From: Lantana camara
Taxonomy: Eukaryota; Streptophyta; Magnoliopsida; Lamiales; Verbenaceae
Length of the DNA: 64,000 nucleotides
Assembly: GCA_037501455.1 (NCBI GenBank)
Contig: CM074863.1
Span: 8,366,001-8,430,000 of the forward strand
Reading direction: 5' to 3'
In this document: positions 55,606 through 64,000 of the stretch, in pieces
How positions within the stretch are numbered: the stretch's first letter is position 1
Layout: the number at the start of each line of letters is the position of its first letter
The notes under the pieces: model-generated
Seen by the model: only the letters and a program-made list of their open reading frames with translations
Database searches by the model: none
Told to the model about the DNA's origin: nothing
Made by a program: the position numbers and the translations under genes

Positions 55606-55971
55606 GGGCAAATTACACCAAGGTCCCCTGAGGTTTGACATAATTACAAATTAATCCGTCCAATTCTGGAAATTACGGATTAGTCCCTATAGATACTGTT
55701 TCAATTGAGGTCCCTAGACGCTGTTAGAGTTCCGTTAATTTTGACAGGACTACATTGTTGATGTGATTTAGTTAAGGGGTCGTTTTGTAAGAAAATTAAT
55801 AGTTCAGGGACTTTTTTGTAATATTTTTCAAAAATTCAAATGTCAAAATTAACGGAACCCTAAGGAACCTCAATTGAAACAGTATTTATAGAAACTAATA
55901 TGTAATTTCCAGAAATAGAGAGATTAATTTATAATTATATCAAACCTTAGGGACCTTGGTCTAATTTACCC
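55606..55971. mobile_element. MULE-type MITE, 366 bp
   Basis: Ends 'gggcaaattacaccaaggtcc' facing 'ggaccttggtctaatttaccc', with arms of more than 100 bp. The 9-bp duplication TAAATAATA lies at 55597-55605 and 55972-55980. It sits about 230 bp upstream of the QSOX start codon, so it may lie in or next to that gene's promoter. Confidence 0.88.
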
Positions 55972-56197
55972 TAAATAATAATATAAAACCTTTGACAAAA
56001 TCTTCCTTTGGTCCGAAACGTACAACCATAACCGGCCAGAAACGAACCGTTGGGTTGGGTGCAACACACCAGAGGGAGCCGGGCTAAATTTCAACGTTCC
56101 CGTTCGCCATCGCCCAAAACGGCGTCAATACATAAAACGACCCCGATCCTCCCGCGAAATTTACGTTTTCCCTCTCTGTACATTTGCCTAAAATTCT

Positions 56198-59100
56198 ATG
56201 TCTTCCGCAAAGATTGTCACTTTGTTACTTGTTCTGCTGTTGTTGGGTAGCAATCAAGCCTCATCGCGGTTGGGGGTTTCGGTTTTAGCTCCGTTTGCGG
56301 CTGGATCTCGTGTGCTTCTGAGATCAATTGATGAAGGTAGATCTGAGAAGCCTGATTATGCGGTGGAATTAAATGCGACCAACTTTGAATCTGTGCTTAA
56401 GGGGACTCCCGCTGCTTACGCTATTGTTGAATTCTTTGCTCACTGGTCAGTACTCTTTTTATTGTGTTCTTTTTCTTCTTCTTATCATCCTTGGATGTTT
56501 TTGTTGTATTTATCAAGTCGCTTTCTTTAGTTTGTGCGTGCTCATCTTTTCTGAGCAATTTTGGACAAGAGCTATCTTGAGCAATATGATTTTTAAGTGC
56601 CTAAAATATGATTAAGCAGTGTTGAAAATCCTGAAGTGATCATTTTTGTTTGGTCAAAGAGGTGGTAACACAGTCTGATCTTGTTGTTAAGAAATTTCCA
56701 AGGTGGGTTCTGTGCTATACCTCCTTGGAAAATAACAATGTGTTTCTATATTTAGTGAAAAAAGAAACAAAAAAGTGCCTCCTTTTCCAGTCCCTTTCCA
56801 CGTGAATGCATAAAAACACCTGAAGAATGAGACACATTCTTGAACAAAGATAGAAGCTTTTGAGTTTGATGGATAAGATTCTGTGCTCTTTCTAAATAAA
56901 GTGGTCTGCAATCACAAATTTAAAAAAGCTGCATACAGCATGTAGCAGTTGGGGGTTTATATTTTCATTTGATTTTTTTAGTTTCTAGTGTCTGTAGTTC
57001 TATTTTGTTTTTGGTATCATTTCCCGTGGTTGCTAATTTTTGGAATGTGGAAGTCCTACTGTCTGTGTACTGGGTAGCAAGTTTTTTTGTTCAAATAACT
57101 TCTAAAATCAATCATTTAGAAAAAGTTTGTAACTTTGCCTTGAACTAATGCTTAAAGCTTACCATCACTCCTTTTGCAGGTGCCCTGCATGCAGAAACTA
57201 CAAGGTATGTTGGACTTTGAAATCTTTGTAATTGCGGTAGCGCACCCAATATTCATGATGCCATTTTCAATTTCTGCAGCCACAGTATGAGAAGATCGCA
57301 AAGATCTTCAATGGAGCAGAATCTGCCCATCCAGGGATCATATTGCTAACCAGAGTAGATTGTGCTTTTAAGGTACTACTGCTATGCTTCACTACATTTT
57401 GGTGAAGAGGAAGATTATTTAGCAAATTACTAGGGAAGTTGAATTGTAGCTTTTGCTTTGTAGCATTTAGGTTAGTGTGCCCTTCGTGACCACATTGCAA
57501 TTTTACTCTGATGTTAGTGCAAAACATTGAGTAATAACTTCTTCCATTGTTGATCTTCACACAATTTCATTTGTGCATATTCTTCTAGTTTAATGCATGT
57601 TAGTTTCACATCCCAGCCTTTTGTGTGAACAGACCCGAGAACTTTGCATACATATTTATTGCCTTCTCTTGTGCTCAATCGTATTATGTTTTTGTTATTT
57701 GAACAGCATTTGTGAAATATAGCTTCTTGAATATTTCACCAATTTACTAGCTTGGCAGCACAGATAAATATCAAACTATGTGATAAGTTCTCGGTCACGC
57801 ACTACCCCATGCTTCTATGGGGCCCACCTTCTAAGTTTTTGTTGAGTGGTTGGGATCCAAAGAAAGAAAAGAGTGAAATACGCTCTATCGATGACGGACG
57901 GACAGCAGATAAGTTACTAACTTGGATCAATAAGCAATTGAACAGGTACTGAACTTCTCTTGTGTTGCCAAGTTGCTCTCGTTAAGTAGAAGTGCTCCTA
58001 CGTTTTCATACCGTCTATGAGCCCATGTGACCTTTATAAATCATAATGTGCATCAGAATGAAGTCACACGGTACAAAGAAGCATCATTTAATATCTGTCA
58101 CTTTATTGTCTTTGCTACTGAAGTTCACACAGGATCTCATCATATGTCTGGCTATTTCACAGGTATTTATTTGGACCTAACACTGGATTTAACTTGTTAT
58201 TGTTTTCGATTTTTTGTGCTTCGTTCATGCTTACAGCTCTTATAGCTTGGATGATGAAAAATATGGGAATGATCAACTTCCCAAGAACGCGTCAGATATT
58301 GGACAGGTCATTCTCAGAGCATGTTCTGAATTCTAACTAAAATTGATAACCCCTTATTATTAGGTTCCTTTCTAAATTGCTTGTGTGTTTCTGGGGAGAG
58401 ATTGCACGTGCCATTTTTGATGTTGAGGAGGCAACATCCACTGCTCTTGACATTGTTTTGGATCACAAGGTGAATATCTGTGGTTCAATTTATTTTCTAT
58501 TTTACTTTTAACTTCATGAATTCTGCTTAAGTGAGTTTCTCTTATATAATAAATAATCCTGTATAGATGATCAAGTCCGACACTCAAGCCTCGCTAGTAA
58601 AATTCTTTCAACTTTTGGTGATCCATCACCCATCGAGAAGGTCAGCTATTTCGTCTCTATAGATTATATGCTAATGTACTTCTCTTAATTTGGATTTTGG
58701 ACATTGTTTTTCAGATGTCGGAAGGGAACTGCAGAAATACTTGTTGATTTTGATGAATTTTCATCCAACAAGAAGGAAACTGCAAGTGGTGGCGAGAAAG
58801 GAGCGCTTCGGGATTTTCAGATTTGTGGAAAAGATGTTCCTCGTGGGTACTGGGTAAGCACTATATTTCCATGTTGCCTTATTCTACATAGGTTTAAGCA
58901 TTTTCCTGCAACCACCATTGAATTTGAAACATGTGACTGGCTGCTGTTCAAGTTAAGTTTTTAAACAAGCCAAACTATCTGCCTGTCCTCCCTGAGAATA
59001 AAGGCAAAAGAAAAAGGATATTGAGCTGGATAAACTGATCTGCTAGACTATTACCACTTATATATCATCATTAAGTAATTACTCGAGCGCACGTTACTGA

Positions 59101-60225
59101 GTACATCTGCTACCGATTTGAAGACAATCTTTGCATACGCATTCACATAGATCTGTTTCTCGGGCCCTCGTATGGGACCTGTTGCCTATGCAGTTGTCTT
59201 CTTCCCCATGCAATGCATATGGGATAACAAGTTCATCAGTTTAAGAGGCATACTTCATTAAAAATCTGTCCACCAATTTCACTATTATGGTTCTTTATAG
59301 AAAGTGAAGTTACTGCTCTCTTCCTGTTGATCTTCTGCAACAAGTTTTATAATATCATGAGATAGTGATTTGTCAATCGGACAATGAATTTTCTCTGCAG
59401 ATGTTTTGTCATGGAAGCAGGAATGAGACCAGAGGTTTTAGGTAAGGTCCATTCATTATCTATTCGTCTATTTATACTTTGTTTCTTAATTTTATTATCA
59501 CACACTCACTTCTTTTTCAGTTGTGGTTTGTGGATTTTATTGCATTCACTTTCTGTGAGAGTTGGCGATGGAGAAAGCCAAATGGCGTTCACTACTATAT
59601 GTGATTATATTCATAATTTCTTCCTCTGCGAGGAGTGTCGACAGCATTTTCACAACATGTGTTCAAGGTAAAACCTTAACCCACACTTACCTTCAAGTAC
59701 CTACACAAGTTCCCCTCTAATCATCACTATCGACCTCACAGTGTTTCCACACCTTTCAAAACTGCCCGTGATTTTGTCCTGTGGTTGTGGAATGCTCACA
59801 ACAAAGTCAACGAGAGGCTTATGAAGGAAGAGGCCTCTCAAGGAACCGACGATCCTGACTACCCCAAAACCATATGGCCTCCAAGACAGCTTTGCCCTAC
59901 TTGCTATAAGAAAGGAAGTGGAAAAAGTGATAGTAATAGTCAGATTGATTGGGATCATGACGAGGTCTATAAATTCATGATCAGTTATTATGGTAAGAAA
60001 CTTGTAACTCTATATAAGGATAAGGATCTTGTTGTGGAAAAACAGGCTGATGCAGTGCAGCCTGAGGAGTTGGCAGCTTCTGCAAATGCAGTTGTGGTTC
60101 CTGTTGGAGCAGCTTTGGGTATTGCTGCTGCAAGCTGTGCATTTGGAGCACTTGCATGCTACTGGAGGCAGCGGCAAAAAAGCCGGAAGCATAAATACAA
60201 ACTTCACTCTGTAAAGAATATATGA
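56198..60225 (+). CDS. Quiescin sulfhydryl oxidase (QSOX)
   Basis: Makes disulfide bonds in secreted or membrane proteins, passing electrons via FAD to oxygen. I place coding exons at 56198-56445, 57180-57204, 57280-57372, 57764-57945, 58237-58306, 58401-58469, 58567-58640, 58715-58853, 59401-59441, 59521-59667 and 59742-60225. All joins use GT-AG and keep the frame; the acceptor at 58400 is the weakest. Order: signal peptide (KIVTLLLVLLLLG), thioredoxin domain with CPAC formed across the first intron (HWCPACRNYK), a thioredoxin-fold C-terminal part (THYPMLLWGPP), and the Erv/ALR flavin domain with GLWILLHSLSVRVGDGE and CEEC (FLCEECRQHF). Then CPTC, a membrane helix (VPVGAALGIAAASCAFGALA) and a basic tail. 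About 520 residues, normal for plant QSOX1/2. It appears intact; the paralog number is undecided. Confidence 0.93.
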
Positions 60226-60933
60226 CTATTGGAGTATAGCTTCATTAGTTAAACAGATCAATACAAGAAGGAAACGGGAAGAGGATAGTCTGTAAGTTAG
60301 TGGATGTTGCGTTCTCGTTTATTCTTTTCGCACAAAATTTTCAGGCTGACGAGAAGACGGACTTGATTTAGTTTGACAGATTATGTGCACCCACAATGAT
60401 TAGAGTTATACAGAAGTGCCTTCAGCTAGATAGTTTTCTTGAGGAGTCTTTCAATAGCTCTCTCTCCCTTGGCTTTGCTTCCTAATTGACTGTGTCAATT
60501 TCGGATGTAAGTTATATGACAATGGGAAAACTTGTTCTACAATGATAGATTCTGTATGGAAGCTACTTCTCCTGTAACCATGTATTTTTATATTTTAACT
60601 TTCAAAACCATTGAGCTAACAAGCTGAGGGTTTTGTCTTCCGTTTGGGCGCATTGGACTGTTAAGTAAGAATATCTAAAAGAGGCTCAGGTCTCATCAAA
60701 CACCTTAGGCATCTTAAAACATTATCCTTTTCAGTAAACTGTTAGTGATTACCTAAACAGTCTCTTATGTCCTTAAGTTGAATCGAAACCACCAAAATTC
60801 AAACTCCAGCAGCTGAGGAAACATAGTTAAAGATGTCATTCCACAAGTTTAAGCATCATGATACAAGATCTTGCTACAGAGAAAAGAAAAGAAACATCAA
60901 ACACAAAATTGTGATCTATATGAGTTCCTTTCT
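60226..60933. other. Shared 3' intergenic region of two convergent genes
   Basis: No gene seen. It holds the presumed 3' ends of the QSOX and 60934-61422 transcripts. Confidence 0.5.
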
Positions 60934-61422
60934 TTATTCCTTGAACATGGATGAGGGAGCTAAAGGAGGAGTATCCAGCTGGTACAAGTTAAGTGCAGGA
61001 CCAACAAACCTAAACAGTATCCATCCTCCAATAACAATGAATATAGAAGCGTATGCAAACTTGTTAAGCCAAAACAGCATACCCTTCTCCCCCACATACA
61101 GCTCTATAGCCTTCTCCGTGAGAGTCATCGACTCCCAATCCTTAGGGGGCGGCTTTGATGGCATTTTGTTGGCGGCACTCTCCTCCTGCTGCTTTCTCTT
61201 TCTTCGAGACCCTCTTTTGAATCGTATTTCTACAGAGCCTGGTGGGGTGATGGGAGGCCGGACAGGTGGGGGTGTGTTTAAGTCGTTGCTACTGGCTATG
61301 TTATTGCCATTTTCGTCGCTACTGCTTTTGATTACTGTGAGTGAAGGAACATAACGGTGTCGCAGAGTAGATGGGATTTGATGAGAGGGAAAAGTGGTGA
61401 GAGTTTTCGTGAAGGATAACAT
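60934..61422 (-). CDS. Probable plastid-targeted single-pass membrane protein, function unknown
   Basis: Single-exon gene of 162 residues. The N-terminus (MLSFTKTLTTFPSHQIPSTL...) is rich in Ser/Thr with Lys/Arg/His and few acids, like a chloroplast transit peptide. A Pro-rich and basic middle follows (PPPVRPPITPPG, FKRGSRRKRKQQEE), then a conserved-looking PPKDWESMTLTEKAIELYVGEKG. One membrane helix (FAYASIFIVIGGWILFRFVG) and a short tail (LYQLDTPPLAPSS) end it. The stop codon overlaps an AATAAA. The frame is clean with well-formed start context, so I consider it a real gene. I do not recognise the family; location is inferred from sequence character only. Confidence 0.75.
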   Translation of the reverse strand: MLSFTKTLTTFPSHQIPSTLRHRYVPSLTVIKSSSDENGNNIASSNDLNTPPPVRPPITPPGSVEIRFKRGSRRKRKQQEESAANKMPSKPPPKDWESMTLTEKAIELYVGEKGMLFWLNKFAYASIFIVIGGWILFRFVGPALNLYQLDTPPLAPSSMFKE

Positions 61423-62640
61423 TATGGGGTTCGATGCTGCACTGATACAGTTTAAACGCCGGTGAAGGCTAAAATCAGGGACTCGGTTTTATCAGCCGGC
61501 AATATTTTCCCTGGTGGTGAAAGAATAACCCAACTGCAGGTTGTATATACCTACATAAATCAGTACAGATAAACTACAAAAACTTGAGATTGGCCAAGTA
61601 TAGACAATTTAGTGAACAGGATCAACAATTGTTTTTTAGTCTTCCAATTACAAATGGTCGCTACCTTTTATGCAATATAGCCCGTTTGTCTAACTAATTC
61701 TAACATCAAAATTTATCAAAGTCTTCCCATTCCAGCCCATAGCCTCATACAATTACTATCCTTCATACCCAATCCAGCCTAAGGGCGCTAAAACCAGCAG
61801 ATTTGCATATAATTTCTCTTATCACTTCAACACAGAATCATAATACTGGAATAATAAGACTTAGTGATATCGACTAAGTTAACCGTAAGAATTCACGGAC
61901 TATTTTAAAGATTTTGAGCAACTAAATGTCTGACAATTCCTCTGCATTTAAATCTTTGAAGAGGAAGAAACACAGTCCCACTTGAACTGAATAATTTAAC
62001 GGATAACTGAATTTCGATGGGAAATTACAAAGGATTCTCAACGAAACATAAGATAAGCTAAGGATGGTGAGATTGCATACCTGCAACTGAAGACTCTGAG
62101 CAGGAAAATTTTTATGGTCTCAGATTGCTTCGTTTGTTGATATGAGACTAAACCATACTGGGTGCAAAACACGAGTTTCTTAGAATAGCTGTTAAAAAAG
62201 AGTTGCTTTTTTGCTGAGTGCGACTTTTGTGAAGACATTATCTGCAGTGGAATTTTTTATTATTTTTAAATAAAAGCCTCAACCTTAAATTTGAGATTTA
62301 GAATTTACACATGCACCCCAACGCTTCACATTATACTACGGTTTTAATCTGTACACATATATATATATATAGCCCTGCAGATTGAATTCTGATCAGAAAA
62401 TAATTAACACAATAACAAAGAAAAAAATTGACTAGCAAAGTAGTTCTTTTGTCCTACTAATTATAATTCCAGAATGTAAATATAACAAAAGCTTCTTGAT
62501 GTCATACATCTTGGTACTTCGCCCCCATAGCCCGCTTCAAAAACTCTATTTTTCAGGCATCACTCCTAATAAGAGCACTTGTCGACTAAGTGCTATCTGT
62601 TAGTGAATCAAAACAAGTGCGAGAATTAACAGCTACCACC
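61423..62640. other. Upstream region of the plastid-type gene, no further gene seen
   Basis: Contains its presumed promoter and leader on the minus strand, then AT-rich sequence with a (TA)n tract near 62358. A minus-strand open frame at 62038-62238 has no recognisable content. Confidence 0.4.
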
Positions 62641-62659
62641 TACAGAAATATACAAAGAT

Positions 62660-62947
62660 TCATCTTTGAATAGTGACCTCAAATGCATCACCCTCGCCAT
62701 CAATCTTTTGAAATGTGCATGAATCCCCGATCTTGAGAGAATTGTCCTTCACAAAGTCGTGCCAACCTTTGGAAACAAACTGCATTCTACTGGTTCTGAT
62801 GAACAACCCCAGAGTCCATGACTTGTTTTTAATCCAAAGAACAACCCCAGAGTCCATGACTTGTTTTTAATCCAAAGAGTAGCCTCTCTTGACTCGTCTC
62901 CATCATTTTTCATATGGACACTCCAAAACTCCTTTGGAATATTCTGC
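62660..62947 (-). pseudogene. B3-domain (REM-like) DNA-binding protein exon, broken by a 38-bp duplication
   Basis: The exon starts after a long poly-pyrimidine tract and CAG with NIPKEFWSVHMKNDGDESREATLWIKNKSW, the beginning of a plant B3 domain. It ends with FVSKGWHDFVKDNSLKIGDSCTF...DAFEVTIQR, the standard B3 C-terminal half (GWxxFvxdnxLkxGDxCxF). Between them a 38-bp unit is duplicated (62801-62838, 62839-62876), which is not a multiple of three and shifts the frame. No upstream exon is found to the right edge. The normal protein would be a plant-specific transcription factor; this copy would be truncated. Confidence 0.7.
62801..62876. repeat. 38-bp direct tandem duplication in the B3 exon
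   Basis: The unit 'gaacaaccccagagtcc…aatccaaa' occurs twice with no mismatch visible, suggesting a recent event. It changes the B3 reading frame. Confidence 0.92.
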
Positions 62948-63331
62948 AAAAAAAAAAAAAAAAAAAAAAGATTGCCAAATTACAAATATGTAGTGGCAGC
63001 AGCAGCAGCAGCAGCAACAATATTAATAGGTCAGTTACGTCTACATTCCTTCTCAGATTGCGATGTTACAGTTGGTGCCCTTGAGTTTGAAGAAAAAATT
63101 ACACATGTTACACCCACAATATAGGGTGGTCTATGTAATTTTGAAAATAGTAAGGGAGTGTTTTATAGTTTTTTCAAACATACAGGTACCAACTGTAATA
63201 TGACATTCTCCTTAAGAGCGTATATGCTCTATTTTGTTTGATGTTTCATTTTCCATAATACTTCATAATCACATGTCAAATAAGTATACATTTTCCATTA
63301 GACCGCAAGATTATAGAAGGCAAAAAGAGAT

Positions 63332-63875
63332 GGGATAAATACAATCACCCCCCCCCCCCCCCCCCCCCCCCCATCCTTTGGGGGCATGTGCACTTTCCCC
63401 CTTATACTTCAAATCGGTGCACATTGCCCCCTCACCTTTGCAAAATGGAACATTTCACCCCTTTGAACAAATTTTAACAAAGCAAATCTGTACAAATCTG
63501 ATTTCAAATGTGTTGATATTATATATCAAACTGAAGCTCTCGATGCAAGGAACACAGCAATGGTCTCGAAATCAAAATCTGACAACCGACGAAGCAGAAA
63601 TCATTGGTTAAAGACGACGCACGATGAACGAAGTTTTTGGCGGCTAATAGAGTCGAGCGGGGTATGAGTTTTGTTCTCCTTGGAGAGACGAACAAGATGG
63701 CGGTGGTCTTGAAGCTTGGGTCTTCGTGGCGAAAGAGAAATCGACGGTCAAAGTGTGTTCAAAGGGGTGAAGTGTTCCGTTTTGCAAAGGTGAGGGGGCA
63801 ATGTGCACCGATTTGAAGCATAGGGGGGAAAGTGCACATGCCCCCAAAGGATGGGGGGTTGACTGTATTTATCCC
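63332..63875. mobile_element. MULE-type MITE, 544 bp, with one expanded C-tract
   Basis: Ends 'gggataaatacaatca' and the inverse of 'tgactgtatttatccc'; arms of about 130 bp. The 9-bp duplication AAAAGAGAT lies at 63323-63331 and 63876-63884. The left arm has 25 C in a row (63348-63372) where the right arm has 6 G. The interior (63480-63740) shows no gene I can support. The remaining bases to 64000 hold nothing recognisable. Confidence 0.9.
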
Positions 63876-64000
63876 AAAAGAGATTTGTTGACTCCAACCA
63901 ATTTAGCCGACTAGTGAAGGAAACCTTTAGTTTTGCAACAAGCACAAGTAAAATGATATTCAATTCCAAGAAATGGTGAAACAGTTTTAAATGCTTAGAG

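Overview
This is nuclear DNA of a flowering plant, most likely a eudicot. Genes have GT-AG introns, the intergenic DNA is AT-rich, and LTR retrotransposons, Mutator-like elements (MULEs), a CACTA element, a SINE and plastid-derived DNA are present. I cannot name the species. Only two genes look intact and ordinary: a QSOX-type sulfhydryl oxidase with 11 coding exons (56198-60225, +) and a single-exon, probably plastid-targeted membrane protein (60934-61422, -). They converge, with 0.7 kb between their 3' ends. Most of the remaining 55 kb is mobile DNA, duplicated gene remnants and their debris.

Layout. 1-8.8 kb: a MULE (490-2663) holding a solo LTR (1014-1897), a charged coiled-coil repeat gene (4263-5030), and a second MULE (5219-6980) with self-palindromic ends that carries two copies of a small gene; then a LINE scrap and minisatellites. 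9-21 kb: three decayed copies of an unrecognised multi-pass membrane protein, a SINE, two decayed copies of a GMC-oxidoreductase-like gene (one holding plastid DNA with trnP-UGG and psaJ, the other a CACTA element), and a 2.67-kb solo LTR with a palindrome array. 21.4-24 kb: a second, diverged copy of the 0-7.6 kb segment, with a frameshifted coiled-coil gene. 26.4-34.9 kb: an 8.5-kb MULE with a wrecked MuDR-type transposase and nested LTR material. 35.3-49.7 kb: a Ty3/gypsy element of the Tat type on the minus strand, with both LTRs, PBS, PPT, gag and pol. It also carries a spliced gene on the opposite strand with its own TATA box; its 5' LTR is split by a 1.9-kb Copia-like solo LTR. 50-56 kb: LINE fragment, two short MULE-type inverted-repeat elements, AT-rich DNA. 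56-64 kb: QSOX, the plastid-type gene, a broken B3-domain gene and one more inverted-repeat element.

Nesting gives relative ages: LTR in MULE, LTR in LTR, LTR in membrane-protein gene, NUPT and CACTA in GMC copies. Target-site duplications were matched by eye: five bases for LTRs, nine for MULEs, three for the CACTA element and nineteen for the SINE. The strongest candidate for an under-described system is the intron-containing antisense gene inside the Tat element (36.5-39.7 kb). The two gene families without a recognised domain (coiled-coil repeat; multi-pass membrane) come next. Short tandem duplications (20-140 bp) recur through unrelated parts of the window.
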